Below, piece by piece: positions 6,989-14,566 of a stretch of DNA of 20,288 bases. Source of the DNA: CAJBVG01 sp044337515 (lineage in GTDB: Bacteria > Bacteroidota > Bacteroidia > Sphingobacteriales > Sphingobacteriaceae). The stretch covers positions 1 through 20,288 of the forward strand of contig JBIINK010000040.1 in NCBI GenBank assembly GCA_044337515.1. The letters run 5' to 3'. How positions within the stretch are numbered: the stretch's first letter is position 1; each line of letters starts with the position of its first letter. The translations under genes were made by a program, and so were the position numbers. Below the pieces are notes generated by a model. The model saw nothing but the letters and a program-made list of their open reading frames with translations. It was not told the origin of the DNA and did not search any database.

Positions 6989-8623
6989 ATGAAAAAAGTT
7001 TTATTAAGTTGCTTCGCTTTATGCATAGGCTTCACGGCTTCTGCACAAGAGAACGACAACAAATACCAAGCTGGAGAAATACACGGTAATTTTCAGATGG
7101 ATGCTCAGAATTATTTTGAAGACACGTTAATTGGTGCTCAAAAAATTCCTGAAAAAATGAGAATGAATGGATTCGCTAATGTGAATTATACCAGAGGAAA
7201 ATTTAAAACTGGTATACGTTATGAATCTTACTTGAAACCCCTAGTAGGTTTTGATTCTCGATACAATGGTAGTGGCATTACTTATCGTTATGCAAGTTAT
7301 GAAGTAGACGGGTTAGAATTTACAGTCGGTAATTTCTATGAACAATTTGGTAGTGGATTAATTTTTAGAAGCTATGAAGAACGTGGCCTTGGTGTTGATA
7401 ATGCGATGGACGGAATTCGTTTACGCTATCAACCACATAAAGGTATTTACATTAAAGGTGTAATTGGTCAGCAACGTTTCTTTTTTGAAAAAGGCGACGG
7501 TCTTGTCCGTGGATTAGATGCAGAAGTAAACTTAAATGAATTATTTCCTTCACTCAATACAAAAAGCACTACCTATATTTTTGGTGGTAGTATCGTAAGT
7601 AAATACCAGCCCGATGAAAATCCTTTGAAAAAATTACCTGAAAATGTTGCAGCTTCATCTGCACGTTTTAATGTTATTACTCCAAAGGTGAATTTATATG
7701 TTGAGTACGCTTATAAAATTAACGACCCATCTTATACAAACAAATACGTTTACAAAAGCGGCTCGGCTTTATTCGGCTCAGCAACCTATTCTAATAATGG
7801 CTTTAGTCTATTAGCTTCTGCAAAATATGTAGATAATATGGACTTTAAATCGAATAGAGATGCTACTGGAAATGTGCTATTGATTAACTATTTACCAGCT
7901 ATTACAAAACAATATACTTATGCATTCGCTGCATTTTACCCATATGCTACACAGCCTAATGGGGAATTCGGATACCAAGCAGAGATCTCTTATAACTTTA
8001 AGAAAGGAACATCATTAGGTGGTAAATACGGAACCTTAGTAAGCTTAGCTTACTCACATGTTAGTAGTTTAGACACTACACATACAGGCGACGATTACGG
8101 ATATACCTTAAACAAAATTTCAGCTGGCAAAACCTTGATGTATGAAGATGTAGAATTCATGGTGAGCAAAAAAATGAATGCAAAATGGAAATTAGCTTAC
8201 ACCTACATGTATCAAGTATTTAATAAAGATGTGGTGCAAGGTGTTTCTGGTTATGGCGTTTTATATTCACATATCAATATCTTAGAAGCTCAATATAAAA
8301 TCAACAAGAAAAATACAATTCGTACAGAAGTACAACATTTATATACTAAGCATGACGAAGGTCAATGGGTAATGGGATTAGCGGAATATACTGTTTCGCC
8401 ACATTGGTTCTTTGCAGTGTACGATCAATATAATTACAACAACCCACATGATGCTTCTAAGGAAGTGCATTACCTAACCGGAACATTTGGTTACATAAAG
8501 AATGCTACTCGTGTAGCCTTATCTTATGGTAAACAACGTGAAGGATATTTATGTGTAGGTGGTGTTTGTCGTCAGTTACCAGCATCTAATGGTTTTGGTG
8601 TTTCTATTACTTCTAGTTTTTAA
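6989..8623 (+). CDS. DUF6029-like outer-membrane beta-barrel protein
   Basis: A 544-residue protein with a signal peptide ending FTASAQ and then alternating polar/aromatic strands throughout, ending in '…GVSITSSF' with a C-terminal phenylalanine as in outer-membrane barrels. It matches what I recall of DUF6029 in Bacteroidota: 'GNFYEQFGSGLIFRSYEERGLG' and 'DNAMDGIRLRY' near residues 115-150. The function is unknown. Two cysteines close to the C-terminus (CVGGVC) may form a disulfide in a loop. It is translated in a tight operon: four bases after the TlpA-like gene, and its stop overlaps the next start by one base (TAATG). The setting suggests it works with the flanking thioredoxin-fold proteins. 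Confidence 0.78.
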   Translation: MKKVLLSCFALCIGFTASAQENDNKYQAGEIHGNFQMDAQNYFEDTLIGAQKIPEKMRMNGFANVNYTRGKFKTGIRYESYLKPLVGFDSRYNGSGITYRYASYEVDGLEFTVGNFYEQFGSGLIFRSYEERGLGVDNAMDGIRLRYQPHKGIYIKGVIGQQRFFFEKGDGLVRGLDAEVNLNELFPSLNTKSTTYIFGGSIVSKYQPDENPLKKLPENVAASSARFNVITPKVNLYVEYAYKINDPSYTNKYVYKSGSALFGSATYSNNGFSLLASAKYVDNMDFKSNRDATGNVLLINYLPAITKQYTYAFAAFYPYATQPNGEFGYQAEISYNFKKGTSLGGKYGTLVSLAYSHVSSLDTTHTGDDYGYTLNKISAGKTLMYEDVEFMVSKKMNAKWKLAYTYMYQVFNKDVVQGVSGYGVLYSHINILEAQYKINKKNTIRTEVQHLYTKHDEGQWVMGLAEYTVSPHWFFAVYDQYNYNNPHDASKEVHYLTGTFGYIKNATRVALSYGKQREGYLCVGGVCRQLPASNGFGVSITSSF

Positions 8624-9504
8624 TGAAATTTAAAATGAAAAAAATATTATTATTCGCTCTTGGCATTACAACCTTATTATCATCATGTGATGTTTTAGAA
8701 GGGCCATTCGATGAAAAAGTTACTGTTGATACAACTGCCGGACCAAAACGCAAAGTCTTGTTAGAAGACTTTACAGGACATACCTGTGGTAACTGTCCGT
8801 GTGCTGCATATGAAGCCATGCGATTAGATACAACTTACAAAGGTAGAATCATTGTAGTTGCAAGTCATGTTGGGTTCTTTGCAGAGCCTTATACAAATGG
8901 TACTAAATTCAGAACCGATTTTAGAACTCCTGCAGGCACTGAAGTAAATGATTACTTTCAAATAGATGCACAAGGATTACCACAAGGAATGGTAAATAGA
9001 ACTGTATACAATAGTGCTAGAATATTATCATCAACATCTTGGTCGAGTGCTGTAGCACCTTATATATTGGATACAGCTATTTCTAAACACCCTGATGCTA
9101 CCTTAAGTATGAGTGCATCTTATAACTCAGCAAATAGAACAGCAAGTGTAGAAGTGAATTCAAAATACTTAAAAGAAGGAAATTCAAATCACCAATTAGT
9201 AGTGTATGTAGTAGAAGACAGTATTATTAATTGGCAAAAATTTTACTCAAGTTGTGGCGGAGTTGACAAAGAAGTATCTGACTATGTACACAGACATGTA
9301 TTGCGTGGTGCAGTAAATTCAACTTGGGGTGATGCATTATATACAACAGGAAGTATTATTCCAATTGGAACTAGCGTAAACAAATCATACACTCAAGTAT
9401 TAGACCCTATTTGGGAATCAAAGCATATTTACTTTGTAGCGTTTATACAAGATAACGTTACGAAGGAAGTGGTTCAGGTGGAAGAGGTGAAGCTACTTGA
9501 GTAA
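8623..9504 (+). CDS. Omp28-related lipoprotein with thioredoxin-like CGNC motif
   Basis: A 293-residue protein with a lipoprotein signal ending L-L-S-S-C22, then an Omp28-related thioredoxin-like domain: 'VLLEDFTGHTCGNCPC' gives C55-G-N-C58-P-C60, and a cis-proline-like G-L-P120 follows. The third cysteine at C60 is unusual for a thioredoxin motif. The C-terminal part (about 160-290) is beta-rich, as in other Omp28 proteins, and there is no T9SS sorting domain, so it should stay lipid-anchored. The ATG at 8623 overlaps the preceding stop; ATG 8635 gives a shorter, equally good signal peptide and cannot be excluded. It is the last gene of the operon and ends inside the fold-back at 9499-9597. 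Confidence 0.86.
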   Translation: MKFKMKKILLFALGITTLLSSCDVLEGPFDEKVTVDTTAGPKRKVLLEDFTGHTCGNCPCAAYEAMRLDTTYKGRIIVVASHVGFFAEPYTNGTKFRTDFRTPAGTEVNDYFQIDAQGLPQGMVNRTVYNSARILSSTSWSSAVAPYILDTAISKHPDATLSMSASYNSANRTASVEVNSKYLKEGNSNHQLVVYVVEDSIINWQKFYSSCGGVDKEVSDYVHRHVLRGAVNSTWGDALYTTGSIIPIGTSVNKSYTQVLDPIWESKHIYFVAFIQDNVTKEVVQVEEVKLLE

Positions 9505-9597
9505 TGGGTATTGAGTAGTGGGTATTGAGTAGTCGGAAATTATTTAATTTAATAATTGTTTAATTTCCCACTACTTAATACCCACTACCTATTACTC
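9499..9597. terminator. Fold-back element C overlapping both convergent stop codons
   Basis: The left arm has a perfect 14-base tandem duplication, GGGTATTGAGTAGT at 9506-9519 and 9520-9533. The right arm has ACTACTTAATACCC (9570-9583), its complement with one change, flanked by a shortened copy. GAGTAAT at 9499-9505 pairs with ATTACTC at 9591-9597, and GGAAATTA with TAATTTCC. One unit is partly missing on the right arm, leaving about seven unpaired bases. Both stop codons (9502-9504 and 9596-9598) lie in the outer stem. Probable bidirectional terminator. Confidence 0.75.
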
Positions 9598-10171
9598 ACT
9601 GGCTCCAGCGAAAAGTCTCCAACATCTTCTCAATATCTTTTTTCACAAAGCTTAAAACGGGTTGAATAGAATCGGCTTGGGGTGGTGCGTAAAAGTAAAG
9701 AGCACCTCTTAAGAAATTTTTGTTACTATCGGTTAAAAAGAATTGTATTGAAGAAGCAGCATTACCTTCAATGTCATAATACAAACCGTGTACTTTGTTT
9801 TTCGGATTATCAATTCTACTCTCGTTTATACCATCCGATTTAACGGTATGTTTAAAAACTAATCGTCGAGAATCTTCAACAAGATTAGCTAGCATTTTAG
9901 GTGAAGATAATTGATAATAGCTCATGTGCAAACGCCCGTTGAGTCCTTTATATACGATGTTCTTCCAGCATTCTTGAGCATCCACAGAACTATCATTTAC
10001 TACCACTGCATAAGTAGGAATATCAAAAGAAAAGCCACAATCACTAACGTAATTTTTATACTCTTTTTTAGGAAGATCTATGCGAAAATACCCTCTTGGT
10101 TTCGGAGAGTAATCGCTATTGCAGGATACCAAAACAAGGGCAAAAAATATCAGACTATAAAATTTATTCAT
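9596..10171 (-). CDS. gldD: Gliding motility lipoprotein GldD
   Basis: A 191-residue lipoprotein with signal ending L-V-S-C17. The hallmark 'PKPRGYFRIDLP' (residues 23-34) identifies GldD, which is required for gliding and T9SS function in Flavobacterium johnsoniae. Its biochemical role is unknown. The length is as expected for the family. Its start overlaps the end of gldE by eight bases, so the two are translationally coupled and are the last genes of a mutY-ssb-gldE-gldD series. It is convergent with the Omp28-like operon. The identification rests on remembered family sequence. Confidence 0.95.
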   Translation of the reverse strand: MNKFYSLIFFALVLVSCNSDYSPKPRGYFRIDLPKKEYKNYVSDCGFSFDIPTYAVVVNDSSVDAQECWKNIVYKGLNGRLHMSYYQLSSPKMLANLVEDSRRLVFKHTVKSDGINESRIDNPKNKVHGLYYDIEGNAASSIQFFLTDSNKNFLRGALYFYAPPQADSIQPVLSFVKKDIEKMLETFRWSQ

Positions 10172-11498
10172 CTTCTGTTACAATAGTAAATTTCACTCTT
10201 TTAACTCTTCTACGATCGGCAGATTCTACGGTGAAGATAAAATTTTCGAAAGTTATTTTTTCTTTACTCATTACAAATCTTCCAGCGATGGCTAAAACTA
10301 ATCCACCAATGGTATCGGCTTCTCCACGTATAACATCAAAAGTTTCTTCGTCGATATTCAATAAACGATAAATATCTGTTAATGGAGTTTTTCCATCAAA
10401 TACATAATTATTTTCGTCGAGTTTTGAGTAGCGCAATTCATCATCTGCTTCATCATACTCATCAGATATATCACCAACGATTTCTTCTAGGATGTCTTCT
10501 AACGTTACTATTCCAGAGGTTCCTCCATATTCATCAACAACCACTGCGATATGAGTATGTAAGGTTCTAAACTCTTTTAGTAAGTCGTCAATCTTTTTAT
10601 ATTCTGGAACAAAAAATGCAGGTCGAACTAATGATTTCCAATTGAAATTAGGTTCATCTCTATTGATCAATAAATCTTTTACATAAAGAATTCCTCTTAT
10701 GGTATCGAGGTTGTTTTCAAAAATTGGCAAACGAGAATAACGAGTATCTTTAATTTTTTTATGGACATCAGCATATTCCATTTCGATATCTATCGCAACA
10801 ACATCCATGCGATTTCGCATTACTTGTTTAACTGAGATATTTCCAAAATTAGCAACACCTTTAAGAATCATTTGCTCAGCTTCATCTTCCTCATTAATCA
10901 AGTCGGAATCATTCATGCGATTCATATCTTCTTCATTTACTCGATAAGCTTTAGGTACAAAACGATTCAACACTTTAAAAACAATAAAATAGAGTTCTAT
11001 GATGGGTTTTAATAACCACTGAACGCCGATTAAAAATGTGGCTATCCACCGAGAATATTGTAAATAATACCTAGATGCATATAAGCCTGGAATAAATGTG
11101 GCAGTTTTTAATAATGTTAAAGTGATTAATAAACTAAACAATAGCACTTCTACATTATAGCTCAAAAATGTTTGGAAGAAATAATGAAGAATAGTATTTA
11201 GGATTGTAGCAATAATAACGATAAGAAATGTAATGCTTATAGATAATGCTGCCTGTAAACGCATTGGCTGATCGAGTAAATTCAACAAACGCTCTTCGCG
11301 TTTAGTATCTGCTTTTTTTAGATCGGCAATGTCTTTTTCATCAATACGTAAAATTGCTTTTTCAGCTGCACTGAAAAGTGCTAGTAAAATAATCGCGAAA
11401 ATAATGATGATGAAATATAAAAACAGTTGGTCAAAAGGCATGTTCTGCAAATGACCAACTGCTTGTAAGGAGGGATAAGGATCCGTCTGATTTTCCAA
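10164..11498 (-). CDS. gldE: Gliding motility protein GldE (CorC/CNNM-type, CBS domains)
   Basis: A 444-residue integral membrane protein. Order: an N-terminal hydrophobic DUF21-like region with about four helices (25-175), then a cystathionine-beta-synthase domain pair (about 225-345, with 'RYSRLPIFENNLDTIRGILY' and 'DEYGGTSGIVTLEDILEEIVGDI'), and a C-terminal CorC/HlyC transporter-associated domain (about 355-440). It resembles the magnesium/cobalt-efflux and haemolysin-C-like family. In Flavobacterium, gldE is paired with gldD; its overproduction can partly replace other Gld functions. The gene overlaps gldD by eight bases and follows ssb after 22 bases, so it is part of the same transcription unit. 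Confidence 0.92.
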   Translation of the reverse strand: MENQTDPYPSLQAVGHLQNMPFDQLFLYFIIIIFAIILLALFSAAEKAILRIDEKDIADLKKADTKREERLLNLLDQPMRLQAALSISITFLIVIIATILNTILHYFFQTFLSYNVEVLLFSLLITLTLLKTATFIPGLYASRYYLQYSRWIATFLIGVQWLLKPIIELYFIVFKVLNRFVPKAYRVNEEDMNRMNDSDLINEEDEAEQMILKGVANFGNISVKQVMRNRMDVVAIDIEMEYADVHKKIKDTRYSRLPIFENNLDTIRGILYVKDLLINRDEPNFNWKSLVRPAFFVPEYKKIDDLLKEFRTLHTHIAVVVDEYGGTSGIVTLEDILEEIVGDISDEYDEADDELRYSKLDENNYVFDGKTPLTDIYRLLNIDEETFDVIRGEADTIGGLVLAIAGRFVMSKEKITFENFIFTVESADRRRVKRVKFTIVTEDE

Positions 11499-11520
11499 AA
11501 TGATTTTTTTAGTTTAATAA

Positions 11521-11955
11521 TTAAAATGGCAAGTCGTCTTCACCTACACTACTATTAACAATATCTGAAGCCGAAGGCAAATCAGATTTCGTTGAAGAAG
11601 GATTTGATGAAGGAGAACCATCATCTTTTTTACCTAACATGGTAAAGGTATCGGCAACTATTTCGGTAGTATAACGCTTAACTCCTTCTTTGTCTTCCCA
11701 AGAACGCGTTTTGATTTTACCTTCCAAGTAAACCTGCTTGCCTTTTTTCAAGTATTTCTCTGCAACATCGGCCAAGCCTCTCCAAACGACAATATTGTGC
11801 CATTCGGTTAAGTCCTGACGCTCCCCACTTTTGTTAGTTATTGTTTCTGTTGTTGCCAAAGAAAACGAAGCTACATTCACACCATTCTCCAAGTGTCTTA
11901 CTTCTGGGTCCTTGCCCAAATGTCCGACTAAAATTACTTTGTTTACACCTGACAT
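11521..11955 (-). CDS. ssb: Single-stranded DNA-binding protein
   Basis: A 144-residue protein with the OB-fold of bacterial SSB (about 1-108: 'NKVILVGHLGKDPEVRH', 'EWHNIVVW', 'LKKGKQVYLEGKIKTRSW'), a serine-rich flexible linker, and the acidic tip D-D-L-P-F at 140-144. It binds single-stranded DNA as a tetramer in replication, recombination and repair, and the tip recruits partner proteins. It lies 33 bases after mutY and 22 before gldE. TACCTTTA in the gap (minus strand, 11984 to 11977) resembles a -7 box, but no matching -33 box was found, so an own promoter is uncertain. Confidence 0.97.
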   Translation of the reverse strand: MSGVNKVILVGHLGKDPEVRHLENGVNVASFSLATTETITNKSGERQDLTEWHNIVVWRGLADVAEKYLKKGKQVYLEGKIKTRSWEDKEGVKRYTTEIVADTFTMLGKKDDGSPSSNPSSTKSDLPSASDIVNSSVGEDDLPF

Positions 11956-11988
11956 AATTTGATTTTTTTAATAAAATAAAGGTATGAA

Positions 11989-13029
11989 TTATTTTTGTAA
12001 GTACTGTTCGATTAAGCGGGGGAATGCAAATTCCATTAACTTATCATCCTTAATATATAGGTATTTTCCGCGATTTTGATACTGAAAATGGGGGTCGTTA
12101 ATTTTAAAAAAACGCGCATAAATATCTTGGTGACTTAAAACATGTTTGATTTTTGGGGAGATGTCCTCAATTTTCGAATTCTCTGTTAACAGTTTTAGCT
12201 CAGTTGCCATTGAAATAATCTCCATTTCTGCTAATTCGGTTTTCGATTCGAACATGGGGAACTCATAAAGTGATTGCCAAATATCTTTTGCAGTTCGCTT
12301 TGATAATGCAGTTGTATTATTATGCTGAAATAAGAAATAATAAAAAAAGCGAGTTGATCTTTTTCCTTTCTTGTCTTTAATAGGCAGCAAGTCTACTTCG
12401 CTGTTCTTAAAAGCCATGCAAGAGCCATTTAAAGGGCAAGCCGAGCAAACTGGGTTCTTCGGCTTACATTGCAGTGCACCAAACTCCATGATGGCCTGGT
12501 TGAAGGTATCTGGGTGTTTAGGGTCAATGAGTTCTTTAGCTACAGCGGTGTACTCTTTTTTAGCAGACGATGAGTTTATAGCTGTATGGATTCCATAGTA
12601 TCGAGATAAAAATCGAAAAACATTTCCATCCAGTACTGGCGTAACTTCTTTAAAAGCAAAAGAGGCGATGGCAGCTGCGGTATATTCTCCAACTCCACGC
12701 AATTGAAGAAGTTCTAAATATGATTTTGGAAACTTGCCATTAAACTCAACATGAACTTGCTTAGCAGCGGCATGTAAATTTCTAGCTCTGCTGTAATACC
12801 CTAAACCTTGCCAAGAACGCATCACTTCATCTTCAGAAGCTAGAGCTAAATCCTTTACCGTAGGGTATTTGGATTGGAAATGTAAAAAATAAGGCAAGCC
12901 TTGTTCTACTCGTGTTTGTTGCAATATTACCTCTGATAGCCAAATTTGGTAAGGGTCTTTGGTCTTTCGCCAAGGCAAATCCCTCTTATTATTTGAATAC
13001 CATGAAATTAGGGTGTTGCTGATATACAT
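11989..13029 (-). CDS. mutY: A/G-specific adenine glycosylase MutY
   Basis: A 346-residue DNA glycosylase that removes adenine mispaired with 8-oxoguanine. The helix-hairpin-helix core is present: E33 in 'SEVILQQTR' (equivalent to the catalytic Glu37 of E. coli), 'LRGVGEYTAAAI' (110-121) and D134 in 'PVLDGNV' (equivalent to Asp138). The [4Fe-4S] cluster cysteines are C188, C195, C198 and C204 (C-x6-C-x2-C-x5-C). A Nudix-like domain (about 225-346) recognises 8-oxoguanine. The gene is first in mutY-ssb-gldE-gldD and divergent from the HU gene. A perfect -7 box lies only a few bases upstream of the ATG (13035-13042), so a leaderless transcript is possible. Confidence 0.97.
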   Translation of the reverse strand: MYISNTLISWYSNNKRDLPWRKTKDPYQIWLSEVILQQTRVEQGLPYFLHFQSKYPTVKDLALASEDEVMRSWQGLGYYSRARNLHAAAKQVHVEFNGKFPKSYLELLQLRGVGEYTAAAIASFAFKEVTPVLDGNVFRFLSRYYGIHTAINSSSAKKEYTAVAKELIDPKHPDTFNQAIMEFGALQCKPKNPVCSACPLNGSCMAFKNSEVDLLPIKDKKGKRSTRFFYYFLFQHNNTTALSKRTAKDIWQSLYEFPMFESKTELAEMEIISMATELKLLTENSKIEDISPKIKHVLSHQDIYARFFKINDPHFQYQNRGKYLYIKDDKLMEFAFPRLIEQYLQK

Positions 13030-13034
13030 GGGAC

Positions 13035-13042
13035 CAAATATA
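13035..13042 (-). promoter_or_regulatory. -7 box TATATTTG just upstream of mutY
   Basis: On the minus strand TATATTTG matches TAnnTTTG exactly and ends six bases before the mutY ATG. No TTTG lies at the expected distance upstream. If used, transcription would start about at the start codon. Confidence 0.3.
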
Positions 13043-13068
13043 GCAATTGTGTGATTTTTAAGATTTTA

Positions 13069-13100
13069 TTTCTGATTATGAATGAAAAGCCCTATAATTG
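13069..13100 (+). promoter_or_regulatory. Possible promoter for the HU gene
   Basis: TTTC at 13069-13072 and TATAATTG at 13093-13100 each differ by one base from the -33 and -7 elements, with a 20-base spacer. It leaves a leader of roughly 40 bases before the ATG at 13149. Confidence 0.33.
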
Positions 13101-13148
13101 CATCCCCAAAAAGAGCAATTAATTATATAAAAATAAATATCAGAAACA

Positions 13149-13457
13149 ATGACTAAGGCTGAAATTATCGCTGAGATCGCAGCGAAGACTGGAATTGAAA
13201 AAGTAGACGTACAAGAGACAGTGGAGTCTTTCTTCAAAGTAATCAAAGGTTCACTTCAAGAAGGAGAAAACGTTTATGTAAGAGGATTTGGTTCTTTCAT
13301 CGTTAAGAAAAGAGCAAAGAAAACTGCAAGAAACATCTCAAAAAACACAGCCATTATCATTCCTGAGCACTATGTGCCAAGTTTCAAACCGGCTAAAACG
13401 TTTGTAGAGAAAGTTAAAAATTCTAGCAAAAACAAAGCAGTAGCTGAAGTTAAATAA
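13149..13457 (+). CDS. HU/IHF-family DNA-binding protein
   Basis: A 102-residue nucleoid protein. The N-terminal helices ('MTKAEIIAEIAAKTGIEKVDV') and the beta-arm region ('GENVYVRGFGSFIVKKRAKKTARNISKNTAIIIPEHYVPSFKP', within 40-80) match the HU/IHF family. HU dimers bend DNA and shape the nucleoid. The protein is longer than the usual 90 residues because of a Lys-rich C-terminal tail (about 90-102). The divergent mutY gene starts 119 bases away. The stop and next start overlap (TAATG), so the TPR gene is co-translated. Confidence 0.95.
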   Translation: MTKAEIIAEIAAKTGIEKVDVQETVESFFKVIKGSLQEGENVYVRGFGSFIVKKRAKKTARNISKNTAIIIPEHYVPSFKPAKTFVEKVKNSSKNKAVAEVK

Positions 13458-14311
13458 TGATGCGTTCCGTCTCTAAGTTACAGTGGGTCTTAATATTATC
13501 GACAATAGCACTCGTTGCTGTTCTCTATAATTTAGATATTCAAGCCCCAAACTCAACTAAAGGAGGAGGAAGACCGCAACAAGAAATGACTAAAAGTTCA
13601 AATGCAACGATCAATTTATCTGAATTGAAATCGAAAGCATTGAACGAAGTTCCAGCAGAGGTGAAGAAAAACATCACTGATTTGGAAAATAAATTAGAAA
13701 AAGCATCAGCAGACAAGCAAAAAGACGCTCGTTTAGAATTAGCTGATACTTATTTCGCTTACAAACAATATGCAGTAGCAGCATCTCTTTACTTCGAACA
13801 AAGTGAAAAAGATGTTAAAAATGCAGAAATGTATGTAAAAGCTGGGGATGCCTTCCGTGAAGCTTACCGTAATGGTAGTGATAGCACACTAACTCCTCTA
13901 TTCGTAGAGAAAGCAAAGCAGAGCTATCAAAAAGCAATGGAACTTGCTCCAGCAAACCTAGATGCTAAAACAGGTATGGCAACATGTTATGTTGAAGCAT
14001 CACAAAACCCAATGCAGGGAATCACTTTACTACGAGAGGTAGTTCAAGCAGACCCTGAGAATGTTAATGCAAACTTGAACCTTGGTATGTTTTCAATGCG
14101 TTCTGGTCAATTTGAAAAAGCAATTAGCCGATTCGAAACCGTAGTAAAGAAAAAACCAAGTGCCGAAAATTATGCAATGCTTGCGGAAGCTTTTGAGCAA
14201 AGTGGTAATAAAATTGGCGCCATAGGAGCATTAAAAAAAGCAAAAGAATATATCATCGACCCTCAAATTATTCAAGGTGTAGATGAGTATATAAAGAAAT
14301 TAGAAAATTAA
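13457..14311 (+). CDS. TPR-repeat protein with one N-terminal membrane segment
   Basis: A 284-residue protein. Residues about 9-26 form a hydrophobic segment (WVLILSTIALVAVLYNL), either an anchor or an uncleaved signal. After a low-complexity linker come tetratricopeptide-like helices from about residue 90 to the end ('LELADTYFAYKQYAVAASLY', 'AKQSYQKAMELAPANLDAK', 'NANLNLGMFSMRSGQFEKAI'). TPRs mediate protein contacts; no partner or function is known. It starts within the HU stop codon; a second ATG follows immediately. The place between HU and the basic small protein/RNase G is a recurrent Bacteroidota order as I recall, which makes a link to translation or nucleoid upkeep possible. Confidence 0.85.
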   Translation: MMRSVSKLQWVLILSTIALVAVLYNLDIQAPNSTKGGGRPQQEMTKSSNATINLSELKSKALNEVPAEVKKNITDLENKLEKASADKQKDARLELADTYFAYKQYAVAASLYFEQSEKDVKNAEMYVKAGDAFREAYRNGSDSTLTPLFVEKAKQSYQKAMELAPANLDAKTGMATCYVEASQNPMQGITLLREVVQADPENVNANLNLGMFSMRSGQFEKAISRFETVVKKKPSAENYAMLAEAFEQSGNKIGAIGALKKAKEYIIDPQIIQGVDEYIKKLEN

Positions 14312-14336
14312 TTGTATCACTTTAAACATTGAACTT

Positions 14337-14426
14337 ATGCCAAGCGGTAAGAAAAGAAAAAGACATAAGATGGCTACTCACAAACGTAAAAAGCGTTTGA
14401 GAAAAAACAGACATAAAAAGAAATAA
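14337..14426 (+). CDS. 29-residue basic protein, AURKAIP1/COX24 (mS38-like) family, likely ribosomal
   Basis: A short ORF of 29 codons: starts MPSGKKRKRHKM, continues ATHKRKKRLRKNRHKKK, and ends TAA. Over half the residues are Lys/Arg/His. The 'KKRKRHKM' and 'HKRKKRLRKNRHKKK' pattern matches the AURKAIP1/COX24 domain (formerly DUF1713), whose mitochondrial member mS38 is a small-subunit ribosomal protein; mycobacterial bS22 has a similar short form. In Bacteroidota I recall near-identical proteins next to the RNase E/G gene. It lies 25 bases after the TPR gene and before an inverted repeat, so it is probably the last gene of the HU operon. At this length it is easily missed by gene finders. 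Confidence 0.88.
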   Translation: MPSGKKRKRHKMATHKRKKRLRKNRHKKK

Positions 14427-14453
14427 GCTTTAATTAAGCTGTACAATCTTTTA

Positions 14454-14486
14454 TCATGCACGAGCGCATTGCGTTATCGTGCATGA
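14454..14486 (+). terminator. Inverted repeat after the 29-residue gene
   Basis: TCATGCACGA (14454-14463) pairs perfectly with TCGTGCATGA (14477-14486), giving a 10-base stem with a 13-base loop, followed by T-rich but not pure-T sequence. It is a probable terminator between the HU operon and the RNase gene. Confidence 0.7.
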
Positions 14487-14515
14487 CTTATTTGTTTGCA
14501 TTCTAGAAATTAGCT

Positions 14516-14561
14516 ATTCTTTTTTTATGTGTGGCTGGGTGATGTGTGTGAAAAAAAGAAT
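14516..14561 (+). promoter_or_regulatory. A/T-stem hairpin in the RNase G leader
   Basis: ATTCTTTTTTT (14516-14526) pairs perfectly with AAAAAAAGAAT (14551-14561): an 11-base stem with a 24-base G/T-rich loop. It ends five bases before the TTG start codon, so it would block or modulate initiation or attract RNase. Weak A-U pairing limits stability. Confidence 0.45.
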
Positions 14562-14565
14562 TTAA
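14527..14565 (+). other. 12-codon upstream ORF abutting the RNase G start
   Basis: An ATG in the loop of the leader hairpin opens a short frame (MCGWVMCVKKRI) that stops at TAA 14563-14565, one base before the TTG start. Its position allows translational coupling, but short ORFs of this kind arise easily by chance. Confidence 0.25.
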
Positions 14566-14566
14566 C

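Noticed and set aside
9911..10371. Plus-strand ORFs opposite gldD and gldE
   Set aside because: They are shadows of strong minus-strand genes, have no recognisable domain and look like low-complexity reverse readings.
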